Shown one piece after another: positions 7,823 to 15,839 of a stretch of DNA of 41,773 nucleotides. Made by a program: the position numbers and the translations under genes. This stretch comes from Faecousia sp. (GTDB taxonomy: Bacteria; Bacillota; Clostridia; Oscillospirales; Oscillospiraceae). The DNA lies in assembly GCA_029257715.1 (NCBI GenBank), contig JARIAT010000024.1, positions 1-41,773 of the forward strand, written 5' to 3'. Within the stretch, counting starts at the first letter, position 1, and the number at the start of each line of letters is the position of its first letter. A model generated the notes under the pieces. The model ran no database searches. It was given only the letters and a program-made list of their open reading frames with translations, and was not told the DNA's origin.

Positions 7823-7857
7823 AAAACGCCGCAAGCAAAATTGCTTGCAGCGTTTTT
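7823..7857. terminator. Terminator after plsC
   Basis: The stem AAAACGC-c-GCAAGCA pairs with TGCTTGC-a-GCGTTTT around an AAAT loop, with T-run on the plus strand and moderate T content on the minus strand. It begins at the plsC stop codon. Confidence 0.8.
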
Positions 7858-8586
7858 TCAGCAGTTGCCTTTCTCCTTGGCAATCATCTGCGCAATCTGA
7901 TTGGGCAGAGCCTTCTGCGCCGCACGATCCAGGTTCGCTGTCTCGATCATCGGCAGAACTGTCAGCTTGACCGTTCCGGGACACATCAGATTGTGATTTG
8001 CCTCCATAATCTTGTAGCTTCCATCAATGACCACCGGCACAATCGGCACTCCGGCATGAAACGGAATCTTAAAGACACCGGTTTTAAAGGGATTCATATG
8101 ATCCCCACGGCTCCGGGTCCCCTCAGGAAATACCACAATATTTCGTCCGGATTCCAAAATCGCACCGGCATCTTTCATGGCGGAAATTGCCTGACGCGGA
8201 TTTTCACGGTCGATAAAAATGCAGTCCAGCAGCTCCATCCAGGTACGGACCAGCGGAATCTTGCGTGTCTCAATCTTTGCCACCATAGCAGGAGGCGCTC
8301 CCAGATAGACCATTGTGATGGGGACATCGTAATCGCTCTGGTGGTTTGCAACAAAGACCACCGCACGATCCTTCGGAATATTCTCCAGTCCTTTAACCTG
8401 AACTTTGCATCCCGCAAGCTTCATCAGGGTTTCCATCCACTTGTGGACATTATAATCCAGAATCCGGCGGCATCCATCGATATCTCCGATTTCCTTCAGC
8501 CGTTTTGCCTTGTACATTCTCGGCATCAACACAATCAGAGAGCCAAAAAAGTAGAAAAACCATACAATTGTTCTTAAAACTGCCAT
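7858..8586 (-). CDS. plsC: 1-acyl-sn-glycerol-3-phosphate acyltransferase
   Basis: 242 residues. An N-terminal hydrophobic segment (about residues 5-22) anchors the enzyme in the membrane. The catalytic NHQSDYD motif (H82 to D87, the HX4D box) and the glycerol-phosphate site FPEGTRSR (near 157) are both present. A third conserved block, GVPIVPVVIDGSYKI, follows. The reaction adds a fatty acyl chain to lysophosphatidic acid to form phosphatidic acid in phospholipid synthesis. The length is normal for the family. AAGGA lies about 10 nt before the ATG. It stands alone between terminators, with no lipid genes next to it. Confidence 0.93.
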   Translation of the reverse strand: MAVLRTIVWFFYFFGSLIVLMPRMYKAKRLKEIGDIDGCRRILDYNVHKWMETLMKLAGCKVQVKGLENIPKDRAVVFVANHQSDYDVPITMVYLGAPPAMVAKIETRKIPLVRTWMELLDCIFIDRENPRQAISAMKDAGAILESGRNIVVFPEGTRSRGDHMNPFKTGVFKIPFHAGVPIVPVVIDGSYKIMEANHNLMCPGTVKLTVLPMIETANLDRAAQKALPNQIAQMIAKEKGNC

Positions 8587-8691
8587 TCTATTTCATTCCT
8601 TCTTTTGAAACTACGATAAATATCATAACGCAAAAACCCTTTCCGCGCAATGGCTTTTTTGAACGCCTCGCCCTTAGACCTTCGGCATGAA

Positions 8692-8722
8692 AAAGAGGCA
8701 CCCGACCGGATGCCTCTTTGCG
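8692..8722 (-). terminator. Terminator of the sugar ABC operon
   Basis: AAAGAGGCA (8692-8700) pairs with TGCCTCTTT (8711-8719). On the minus strand it is followed by a T-run, just after the stop of the binding-protein gene. Confidence 0.85.
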
Positions 8723-8729
8723 GTTTCCT

Positions 8730-10268
8730 TTATTTCAGAATTCCCTTTTCCCGGGCTGCTGCGTTGACCTCGTCCAGCATTGCCTGAAGGCCCTTGGCCT
8801 CATACTTTGCCATCAGGTCATCCACCATCTTATCCACAGGCTCTGTGCCCATCATCACAGTCAAAAAGTCACTGTGCGGATCAAAGGCAAACTGATCCTT
8901 TAGGGGGGTAGAAATCATCATAGCGGGATCGCAGATTCTGGGCAGCTTGCCGTTCTCCACCGCGTCCATATGACGTGCTTCCACCGCGTCATAATATTCC
9001 ATGGGAATATCGCTGGGGAAATCCTTATCCCACTTATTGGGGTTGTGCACAGCCAGATTGCTGATCATATAGAAAGGATACTTCTGGGCAAGGTCAATCC
9101 CCTCCCGCAGGACGGGCTTGCCGTCCACCAGATCGTAATCCTCTCCCTCAAATCCACAGAATACCAGACGCTTTCCTTCGTCGGAGATGAGGAAGTCAAA
9201 CAGCCGGCAGATTGCATCCATCTTGGTATCATCCACTTTGCTGCTGATATACGTCTCGGACCATGCCTCGGTATCGACAAAATACCATTTCTCTCCGTCT
9301 GCGGCAGGGAAAATCTTTGCGAACTTCACATCGTCCAGGAACTTGCGGCCGTAGAGATCCTCCCACTGCCGGCCAAGCTTTGCAAGACTTGCAGGGCCGT
9401 CGTTGAAGGCCATTGCCGCATTCATACCCTGAAGGAACCGGTCCTTGGCGCTGACACTGACCTGCGCAATATCAGGCTCGATGGTTCCCTCCTGATACAT
9501 ATCCCGGGCCAGCTGCATCACAGCCTTTACATCCCCGTCGAAATAGCTGGGAAGGACTTCGCCTTCGTCATTGATAATCCACTTCTTCTCAAGAATACCG
9601 CCGTAGGGGTACATGCAACCTGCCAGAATCTTGATTCCGGTCTGACTGATACCGGCAATATTCTTCCCCTCGGGATCCGCCGCAATGATCTTTCGGAGCA
9701 TATCACGGAACTCGTCCCAGTTCTCAGGCTCCTTGGTTACACCCACGGCCTGTGCCAGATCCCAGCGGTAGGCAATCGTGCGGTCGAGGACGCTGTAGCT
9801 CAGATCGCCGTAAGACTGGCGGGGAATGATATAGTTCTTTCCATCCTGCTGTGCATCCTTCGCGCGGCCCATCTGCATATATTGCTCGAGATTGGGATAA
9901 GCCGAGAGATCATCGGGAAGCGCACGGATAATGCCCTGACTGACCCAGTCATAGAAGCTGCTCTGACCAAGACCCACAAAGTCACCGACAAAAATATCGG
10001 GAAGCTGTCCGCTGGTTGCCCAGAGTGTAACCTTATCATGGTAATCCGCTTCGCTCATATCCTGAGGAATCAGCTTAATACCGATTTTGTCTTCTATGGT
10101 CTTGAGCATTTTGTCATTTTCGCCGCCAGACAAGCCCTTCTCAGCATCCCAAATACCGACGCTGATCTCAATGGGTCCATCCCCGGAATCAGAAGCAGTT
10201 GCTCCGCATCCGGCAAACACCGCAGCGACCATCACCACACAAAGCGCAAGGCTGATGATTTTTTTCAT
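8730..10268 (-). CDS. Sugar ABC transporter substrate-binding lipoprotein (CUT1, LipO/YtcQ type)
   Basis: 512 residues from the ATG at 10268, chosen because GGAG lies 8 nt upstream and the signal peptide starts there; an in-frame ATG 27 nt earlier adds a non-signal segment. Residues 1-21 form a lipoprotein signal with lipobox VFAGC (C21). The mature protein has the extracellular solute-binding family 1 pattern (ISVGIWDAEKG at the start and the LPDIFVGD region), as in large LipO/YtcQ proteins that bind complex oligosaccharides. It is the third gene of an operon behind two permeases, with a 72-nt gap. The substrate cannot be told from sequence; no glycosidase gene lies alongside. Confidence 0.9.
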   Translation of the reverse strand: MKKIISLALCVVMVAAVFAGCGATASDSGDGPIEISVGIWDAEKGLSGGENDKMLKTIEDKIGIKLIPQDMSEADYHDKVTLWATSGQLPDIFVGDFVGLGQSSFYDWVSQGIIRALPDDLSAYPNLEQYMQMGRAKDAQQDGKNYIIPRQSYGDLSYSVLDRTIAYRWDLAQAVGVTKEPENWDEFRDMLRKIIAADPEGKNIAGISQTGIKILAGCMYPYGGILEKKWIINDEGEVLPSYFDGDVKAVMQLARDMYQEGTIEPDIAQVSVSAKDRFLQGMNAAMAFNDGPASLAKLGRQWEDLYGRKFLDDVKFAKIFPAADGEKWYFVDTEAWSETYISSKVDDTKMDAICRLFDFLISDEGKRLVFCGFEGEDYDLVDGKPVLREGIDLAQKYPFYMISNLAVHNPNKWDKDFPSDIPMEYYDAVEARHMDAVENGKLPRICDPAMMISTPLKDQFAFDPHSDFLTVMMGTEPVDKMVDDLMAKYEAKGLQAMLDEVNAAAREKGILK

Positions 10269-10340
10269 GTGTAAATCTCCTTTCGTTTTCTTCAAATGAG
10301 CTATTGATTAAAGGCTGTGACCTCAAATCACACAGGTATC

Positions 10341-11240
10341 TTACTGCTTCACAGAGCCGAGCATGATTCCCTTGACAAAATATTTCTGCACAAAGGGGTA
10401 TACGCAGATGATGGGCAGCATCGTCACAAGAATCGCCGCCATATGCACCGCCATCGGGAAGGAGCTGTGCTGATTTTCCATCATCGCTTGCAGCTGTGGT
10501 GCAAGCTCTGTATTGTAGGCAGCCAACAGATCCCGCAGATAAATCTGGAGCGGCTTGAGATTCTTGTCGATAATATAAAGATAGGCGTTCCACCACTCAT
10601 TCCAACGCTCCACCGCATAAAACAGTGTAAAAGTTGCCATAAAGGGCTTTGACACCGGAATGATAATGCGGATCAGTACCTGAAAATCGTTGGCGCCGTC
10701 AATCTTTGCGGCCTCTTCCAGCGAGTCCGGAAGGGTCATAAAATAGTTTTTCATAATCAGCACATAATAAGAGTTAATCATGCAGGGGAAAATCATGGCC
10801 CATGCGGAATTCTGCAAGCCGTAGGACTTGACCGTCAGATAGGTGGGAACCAGTCCGCCGGAAAACAGCATCGTCACAAGGATCATAATGGTAAATCCTT
10901 TGCGTCCTGCCAGACGTTTTCTCGACAGTGCATAGGCTGCCATTACAGAAACCGCCATATTGAGGAAGGTGCCCACAAACGTATTAAACAGTGTCACCTT
11001 CAGCGACTGACGGAAATAGGGGTCGTTGACAACCTCCCGAAATGCCGAAAAATCAAAGACATACGGCAGCATATAGGGAGAATGGGCGGCATATGTCCCG
11101 GTATTGGTCACCGAGAGAATCACCACCGAATAAAACGGAAACAGTGTCAGAAGTGCCAGGATCACCAGCACCATATATGCAAGCACCGTAAATACATCCG
11201 GCTTTTTCTTTCTTCTTACGATGATTTCTTCGTTATCCAA
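10341..11240 (-). CDS. Sugar ABC transporter permease, LplC/YtcP type
   Basis: 299 residues with six predicted membrane segments. The cytoplasmic EAA loop reads EEAAKIDGANDFQVLIRIIIPVSKP (around 185-209), the docking site for the ATPase. The C-terminus GIMLGSVKQ is typical of LplC/YtcP permeases. It starts with TTG (at 11240) after GGAG at 6 nt; the upstream permease gene ends 10 nt before. It works as a heterodimer with the next gene upstream. No ATPase gene is present in the unit, as is usual for this subgroup, which borrows a shared MsmX-like ATPase. Confidence 0.93.
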   Translation of the reverse strand: MDNEEIIVRRKKKPDVFTVLAYMVLVILALLTLFPFYSVVILSVTNTGTYAAHSPYMLPYVFDFSAFREVVNDPYFRQSLKVTLFNTFVGTFLNMAVSVMAAYALSRKRLAGRKGFTIMILVTMLFSGGLVPTYLTVKSYGLQNSAWAMIFPCMINSYYVLIMKNYFMTLPDSLEEAAKIDGANDFQVLIRIIIPVSKPFMATFTLFYAVERWNEWWNAYLYIIDKNLKPLQIYLRDLLAAYNTELAPQLQAMMENQHSSFPMAVHMAAILVTMLPIICVYPFVQKYFVKGIMLGSVKQ

Positions 11241-11250
11241 ATCTTACTCC

Positions 11251-12195
11251 TTAAAACAGTCCCGGCTCACCGGCACGGGTCACAATCTTATTTGCCAAGG
11301 TAATCATAATCACATTTACAACGGATTTAAACAGGCCCACGGCTGTTGTATAGCCAAAGTTTGCACCGAGCTGGAAGGTCTGCCGCTGCACAAACGTATC
11401 GAGAATATCGCCTACGCCGTAAACCGGTGCGGAATAGAGGTTAAACACCTGATCGAAGCTGACGCTGCCCAGCAGATTTCCCACCTGAAGGATCAGCATG
11501 ATACACACAACGCTGCGGATTCCCGGCCATGTGATATGACGGATCTTCTGCAAACGGGAAGCACCATCGAGATCCGCCGCCTCATAGAGATCCTGATCGA
11601 TGCCCGCAAGGGCTGCCAGATAGATGACCGCATCCCATCCGAATTCCTTCCATCCGGCGGAAATCCACAAAAACGGTCGAAACAGATTGGAATTGCTCAA
11701 CGGTGAAATGGTCGGCAGCCCAAAATGCTGGAGCAGCTGATTGACAAGACCGTAATTGGAAAACAGATTGGTAAAAATAATTGCGAGAACAACCCACGAA
11801 ATGAAATGCGGAAACGTAAATACCGTCTGGAAAAACCGCCGCATCCGGACAGACTGAAGCTCATTGAGCGTAATCGCCACCAAAATCGGGATCGGAAACA
11901 GAAAGATGAGCTTTCCAAAGCTGATAATCAGCGTATTTTTCAGGGCAATCATAAAATCCGGATCCGAGAACATTCTCCGGAAATGATCCAACCCGGCCCA
12001 CGGGCTCATCAGGACGCCCAGGTCATATCGAAAATTCTTAAAGGCCAGCACGATGCCGCCCATCGGAATATAGCTGAACAGAATATACCATACAATCGCC
12101 GGAAGCAGCATCAGATACAGCATCCAGTCGTTTCGGATTCGTTTTTTCAGGCTGATCCGCCTTGGATTATCAATGGATGTTTTGTGAGCGCGCAA
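11251..12195 (-). CDS. Sugar ABC transporter permease, LplB/YteP type
   Basis: 314 residues, six membrane segments. The EAA loop reads YEAADLDGASRLQKIRHITWPGI (about 209-231), typical of MalF-like LplB/YteP permeases. The start codon is TTG at 12195 with AGGAGG 7 nt upstream; no ATG fits. It is the first gene of the operon: permease, permease, binding protein. A promoter with a 17-nt spacer lies about 100 nt upstream. The two permeases both using TTG starts may keep their levels below the binding protein, which has ATG. Confidence 0.93.
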   Translation of the reverse strand: MRAHKTSIDNPRRISLKKRIRNDWMLYLMLLPAIVWYILFSYIPMGGIVLAFKNFRYDLGVLMSPWAGLDHFRRMFSDPDFMIALKNTLIISFGKLIFLFPIPILVAITLNELQSVRMRRFFQTVFTFPHFISWVVLAIIFTNLFSNYGLVNQLLQHFGLPTISPLSNSNLFRPFLWISAGWKEFGWDAVIYLAALAGIDQDLYEAADLDGASRLQKIRHITWPGIRSVVCIMLILQVGNLLGSVSFDQVFNLYSAPVYGVGDILDTFVQRQTFQLGANFGYTTAVGLFKSVVNVIMITLANKIVTRAGEPGLF

Positions 12196-12297
12196 TGATT
12201 TTCCTCCTTCGCCGCAAGCAAGTTGAAAATATCCTGCTGCATTTGTCTCTTTCCCATATCAATGCAGTAGGTAAATAGGTATTATGAACTGTTGGAT

Positions 12298-12326
12298 ATT
12301 ATAAAGAATCAAAGGGCCGAAATCAA
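12298..12326 (-). promoter_or_regulatory. Promoter of the sugar ABC operon
   Basis: On the minus strand TTGATT (12321-12326), 17-nt spacer, TATAAT (12298-12303). The roughly 95-nt leader to the first gene shows no clear operator or cre-like site. Confidence 0.8.
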
Positions 12327-12560
12327 CCCCAAAATAACGAGAGGCTGCACAATAATCGATTTTATCAATGCCAAATTTTAGGCATCAAACAGGGCTGTTG
12401 TTTGACGATTTTTACAATGGGTGATTTTTGTATTAAAAGAAAGTATTGTCACTGATTTTCGTCCATAAACCGATGAATTCACAAAGCTTTTGGATACTTT
12501 GTATTTTCATCGTCAGGATTTCCCGAAAAGGGCGGCACGAGTCGGCATAAATTGGATCGT

Positions 12561-12737
12561 TTAATCAGATCGTTCAATCATACTTTTTCTTTTCCACAGT
12601 CCCATAAGCACCTGCCGATGTCTCGCAGCCTCGTGTCGATGGTTTAGCGGCGCATTGTTCCGATCATCAAAGTATATCGTCCTTTTCGCAGAAAGCAGAA
12701 TTTGACACGCAAACAGGATCGTTTTCCCATGTTGCAT
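12561..12737 (-). CDS. Possible small protein (58 aa), unknown
   Basis: A 58-residue ORF in the otherwise gene-free stretch between the ABC operon and the T-box. Its ATG has a modest AAGG site 4 nt upstream. The N-terminal third is hydrophobic (ILFACQILL); the rest is basic and His/Arg-rich (NHRHEAARHRQ, LWKRKS). It overlaps a shorter ORF in another frame that has the better ribosome site. Residue make-up looks protein-like, but I know no family. Translation may depend on coupling to the overlapping ORF. Treat as a candidate only. Confidence 0.35.
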   Translation of the reverse strand: MQHGKTILFACQILLSAKRTIYFDDRNNAPLNHRHEAARHRQVLMGLWKRKSMIERSD

Positions 12738-12759
12738 TATGCCTTAAATTATCTTTCAT
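12667..12759 (-). CDS. Possible small leader ORF (30 aa), unknown
   Basis: A 30-residue ORF with a near-perfect ribosome site (AGGAGG, 5 nt before the ATG) lies about 60 nt downstream of a TTGCAA-17-TATAAA promoter on the same strand. It is acidic/polar with two Cys and ends EKDDIL. It overlaps the 58-residue ORF in a different frame, so only one can be the main product, or this one serves as a translated leader for the other. No similarity recognised. Confidence 0.4.
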   Translation of the reverse strand: MKDNLRHNATWENDPVCVSNSAFCEKDDIL

Positions 12760-12824
12760 TTCTTCCTCCTGTTTTTCTCGCAAAATTACCATTAAACCGT
12801 AAATAATCCGAATCTTTGTGGATA

Positions 12825-12853
12825 TTTATAATTCCATCCGTTCCATTTTGCAA
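12825..12853 (-). promoter_or_regulatory. Promoter for the small-ORF transcript
   Basis: On the minus strand TTGCAA (12848-12853), 17 nt, TATAAA (12825-12830). It points away from brnQ toward the small ORFs and, in the absence of a visible terminator, toward the ABC operon. Confidence 0.6.
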
Positions 12854-12903
12854 GATATCATTCATGCTCCTGCAAAAAGTTCTCTATTTTTTTATTTCTC
12901 ATC

Positions 12904-12932
12904 TTGACATCCCATAGATTCGATGATACAAT
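12904..12932 (+). promoter_or_regulatory. Promoter of T-box/brnQ
   Basis: TTGACA (12904-12909), 17-nt spacer, TACAAT (12927-12932). The transcript would begin just before the T-box stem I. Confidence 0.9.
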
Positions 12933-12944
12933 GCCGATACAAAC

Positions 12945-13222
12945 TTCATAAAAAGCGATGACGAAGACGGATTCCGTTGTGGATTTCACAGAGAGTCAGG
13001 CATCGGTGAAAGCCTGATAATGAGACACGGAGCAATCCCATCCCTTCCGAGCTGAATGCCTGAACCTGCCTGTGCAGCAGTAAGGTGTTTCGTGTATGCT
13101 ACGTCAGTGCATAGAGCTTGTTAGAGCTCGAAAAGCGGCACATTTTGTGCAATTTGAGTGGTACCGCGGGTATTGGTTTATTCAGACTCGTCTCAAAGTA
13201 ATTTGAGACGAGTCTTTTTTTA
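12945..13222 (+). promoter_or_regulatory. T-box riboswitch, probably isoleucine-specific
   Basis: The leader has all the marks of a T-box: a stem I with an AGAGAGTCAGGC...GGTGAAAGCCTG element, a specifier region before the CTTCCGAGCTGAATGCC segment, the T-box sequence TGGTACCGCGGG (13159-13170), and a terminator hairpin with a T-run. Uncharged tRNA bound to stem I and the T-box would stabilise an antiterminator and switch brnQ on. The most likely specifier is ATC (13035-13037), which fits an isoleucine sensor and a branched-chain amino acid carrier. The codon call is by eye and could shift by a base. Confidence 0.92.
13184..13222 (+). terminator. T-box terminator hairpin
   Basis: A 14-bp perfect stem (13184-13197 with 13202-13215) with a GTAA loop and a run of seven T. 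It overlaps the region downstream of the T-box motif, as needed for mutually exclusive antitermination. Confidence 0.93.
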
Positions 13223-13250
13223 TTGATACGGTAAAAAGGAGAAACAAACT

Positions 13251-14600
13251 ATGAAACTAGGGAAAAAGAATCTCGTAGCTGTCAGCTTCATGCTGTTCGC
13301 CCTGTTCTTCGGAGCAGGCAATCTGATCTTTCCGCCCTTTCTGGGGCAGAATGCCGGTCAAAATACACTGCCTGCCGTAATCGGTTTTCTGATGACTGGC
13401 GTTTTGCTTCCGGTTCTGGGTGTAATCGTCGTGGCAAAATTTGACGGACTGGAGCAGCTCGGCCAGAAAGTCGGCAGCAAATTTGCACTGGTTTTCACCA
13501 TTCTCATCTATCTGTCCATCGGCCCCGGACTCGGAATTCCAAGAGCCGCATCTGTTCCATTTGAAATGGCTGTCGCACCTTATCTTCCTGCGGAGTCAAA
13601 CCTGATGCTGTTCCGTGTGATCTACTCCCTTGTCTTTTTCCTGACCGCCCTGTGGCTGTGTCTGAATCCCGGAAAGCTGGTCAATCGAATCGGTCACGTT
13701 CTGACTCCTTTGACTCTGGCCTTTCTGTTTGCGCTGTTTTTTGCTTTTCTGATGCGCGGCACCGTTCAGGTTTCCGCCCCTCAGGCTGCCTACCAAACCG
13801 GGTCGCTGATGCAGGGCTTTACCGACGGCTACCAGACCATGGACACCATCGCAGCCCTTAACTTCGGACTTGTCATCGCAACAACCCTCCATTCCTTCGG
13901 AATTCAGGATAAGAAAGGCGTAATTCGCTATACCGTTCTTTCCGGCATTGCGGCAGGAAGTATTCTCTCCATCGTCTATCTGATGCTGACCTATATGGGC
14001 GCATGCTCCTCCGGCGTATACTCCATTCAGGAAAACGGCGCATGGACGCTGCGGTGTATCGTCTCGCAGGTCTTCGGAAATTACGGAGCCATCTTCCTTG
14101 CGACGCTGTTCACCCTTGCCTGTCTGACCACCTGCGTGGGGCTGATCAACTCCATTTCCAGATACTTCTCCACCCTCTTCCACCGCGTCTCCTATCGGCA
14201 GTGGGTGCTGATCATCGTGGCCTTCTCTTTCCTGGTCTGCAATCTCGGACTGACTGCTATTTTAAGCGTATCCATTCCTGTGCTGAACGCAATCTATCCC
14301 ATTTCCATTGTGCTGATCCTTCTGGGTCTCACCGACAGACTGTGGAAAAACAATCCATTTGTTTATCCCCTCGTGGTGGCCGGCACCGGAATTGTCAGTG
14401 TTGCCCATTGTCTTACCACTGCAAAAGTTCCTCTTGGTGTGATCGGAGAATTGTTCCATAAGCTTCCGCTGTATCAAAGCGGCTTTGGATGGGTGCTGAT
14501 CGCAGCTGCAATGCTGGGTCTGAGCCTGTTTTTGGGTCTCCTGCGAGCTCCCGGAAAAAAATCTGCCGCTGCCGCCGGATTCTTCAGCAAGCTTTCATAA
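13251..14600 (+). CDS. brnQ: Branched-chain amino acid carrier BrnQ (LIVCS family)
   Basis: 449 residues, about twelve membrane segments. The N-terminus (FMLFALFFGAGNLIFPP, near 16-32) is the hallmark of the LIVCS family, which imports Leu, Ile and Val with Na+ or H+. The length is normal. GGAG lies about 9 nt before the ATG. It is controlled by the T-box leader just upstream, so uptake would rise when charged tRNA (probably tRNA-Ile) falls. A terminator follows directly, so it is a single-gene unit. Confidence 0.95.
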   Translation: MKLGKKNLVAVSFMLFALFFGAGNLIFPPFLGQNAGQNTLPAVIGFLMTGVLLPVLGVIVVAKFDGLEQLGQKVGSKFALVFTILIYLSIGPGLGIPRAASVPFEMAVAPYLPAESNLMLFRVIYSLVFFLTALWLCLNPGKLVNRIGHVLTPLTLAFLFALFFAFLMRGTVQVSAPQAAYQTGSLMQGFTDGYQTMDTIAALNFGLVIATTLHSFGIQDKKGVIRYTVLSGIAAGSILSIVYLMLTYMGACSSGVYSIQENGAWTLRCIVSQVFGNYGAIFLATLFTLACLTTCVGLINSISRYFSTLFHRVSYRQWVLIIVAFSFLVCNLGLTAILSVSIPVLNAIYPISIVLILLGLTDRLWKNNPFVYPLVVAGTGIVSVAHCLTTAKVPLGVIGELFHKLPLYQSGFGWVLIAAAMLGLSLFLGLLRAPGKKSAAAAGFFSKLS

Positions 14601-14608
14601 TCCTTCCG

Positions 14609-14646
14609 CCGGGCTGTGTTTCTCCACAGCCCGGTAACTTTTTTGT
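14609..14646 (+). terminator. Terminator after brnQ
   Basis: CCGGGCTGTG (14609-14618) pairs with CACAGCCCGG (14625-14634), followed by a T-run. Confidence 0.9.
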
Positions 14647-14664
14647 GCAAAGCTTCCTGCTCTG

Positions 14665-14673
14665 TGATATAAT
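14665..14673 (+). promoter_or_regulatory. Extended -10 promoter of the alcohol dehydrogenase gene
   Basis: TGA-TATAAT at 14665-14673 forms an extended -10; the -35 is poor. It lies 27 nt before the start codon, giving a very short leader. Confidence 0.6.
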
Positions 14674-14700
14674 GATCCTCACATAAAGGAGGGCATTGAA

Positions 14701-15747
14701 ATGCTTAGTCTTACCTATGTCAATCAAGGAAATTTTCAGCTTCTGGAGAAAGAAAAGCCAACTCTGCAATCTCCCCGCGATGCCATTGTTCGGGTTACAA
14801 TGAGCAGCATCTGTACCAGTGATCTGCACATTAAGCACGGAAGCGTCCCTCGGGCCGTCCCAGGCATCACCGTGGGCCACGAAATGGTTGGTGTTGTTGA
14901 ACAGGTTGGTTCTCAAGTCACCACTGTCGGCGTAGGGGACAGGGTGGCCGTTAATGTTGAGACATTCTGCGGAGATTGTTTTTTCTGTAAGCACGGTTTT
15001 GTAAACAACTGCACAGATCCCAATGGCGGATGGGCCCTCGGGTGCCGGATCGACGGCGGACAGGCAGAATTCGTCCGTGTCCCCTTCGCCGATCAGGGTC
15101 TTACCAAAATTCCGCAGACCGTATCAGACCGTCAGGCACTTTTTGTCGGTGATATTCTCGCCACCGGCTTTTGGGCTGCCCGAATTTCTGAAATTACTTC
15201 TGATGACACCGTTTTGATCATCGGCGCAGGCCCTACGGGTATCTGCGCACTGCTTTGTGTCATGCTAAAAAAGCCAAAGCGGGTGATCGTCTGCGAAAAA
15301 GATCCTGCCAGAATCGCTTTTATAAAGGAACACTATCCAGATGTACTTGTCACAGAACCGGAAACGTGTGTTTCGTTCGTACAGAATCACTCCGACCATG
15401 GCGGTGCAGATGTGGTGATGGAAGTTGCAGGAGCAAAATCCACTTTTCGTCTTGCTTGGGAATGTGCCCGCCCCAATGCGATTGTTACCGTTGTAGCGCT
15501 CTATGATGAAGCGCAGAATCTACCTCTGCCCGAAATGTACGGAAAAAATCTGACCTTTAAAACCGGCGGCGTGGACGGCTGCGACTGCAAAGAAATTCTG
15601 TCCCTGATCGAGCAGGGCAAAATCGATACAACGCCGCTGATTACCCACTCCTTCCCCCTCAATGAAATTGAAGAAGCCTACCAAATCTTTGAAAATCACC
15701 TGGATGGTGTTATAAAAATTGCCATCACCCCTCCGGAGGAGCATTAG
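14701..15747 (+). CDS. Zinc-dependent medium-chain alcohol dehydrogenase
   Basis: 348 residues. Catalytic zinc ligands C38 and H60-E61 (VGHE) are present, and the structural zinc site is complete (C90, C93, C96, C104). The nucleotide-binding motif GAGPTG lies near 178-183. This is a cytoplasmic NAD(P)-dependent oxidoreductase of alcohols, polyols or related compounds; the substrate cannot be assigned. The first Cys is in the ICTSDLHI context of sorbitol/threonine-type enzymes. AAGGAGG stands 8 nt before the ATG. It is a single-gene unit, ended by a strong hairpin shared with the gene on the other strand. Confidence 0.9.
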   Translation: MLSLTYVNQGNFQLLEKEKPTLQSPRDAIVRVTMSSICTSDLHIKHGSVPRAVPGITVGHEMVGVVEQVGSQVTTVGVGDRVAVNVETFCGDCFFCKHGFVNNCTDPNGGWALGCRIDGGQAEFVRVPFADQGLTKIPQTVSDRQALFVGDILATGFWAARISEITSDDTVLIIGAGPTGICALLCVMLKKPKRVIVCEKDPARIAFIKEHYPDVLVTEPETCVSFVQNHSDHGGADVVMEVAGAKSTFRLAWECARPNAIVTVVALYDEAQNLPLPEMYGKNLTFKTGGVDGCDCKEILSLIEQGKIDTTPLITHSFPLNEIEEAYQIFENHLDGVIKIAITPPEEH

Positions 15748-15795
15748 GGGATCCCTTCCCTCCTCAAAAATGATTTCTCAAAAAGGACAGTAAAA

Positions 15796-15830
15796 GGGCG
15801 GCTGCCTTTGCGCAGCCGCCCTTGCTTTTT
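15796..15830. terminator. Bidirectional terminator
   Basis: GGGCGGCTGC (15796-15805) pairs with GCAGCCGCCC (15812-15821); T-rich on the plus strand and AAAA-flanked on the other. It separates the convergent alcohol dehydrogenase and SDR genes. Confidence 0.88.
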
Positions 15831-15839
15831 GAATCACAA

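Noticed and set aside
8970..10274. 434-codon plus-strand frame opposite the binding-protein gene
   Set aside because: Antisense shadow of a well-supported lipoprotein gene; no initiation signals.
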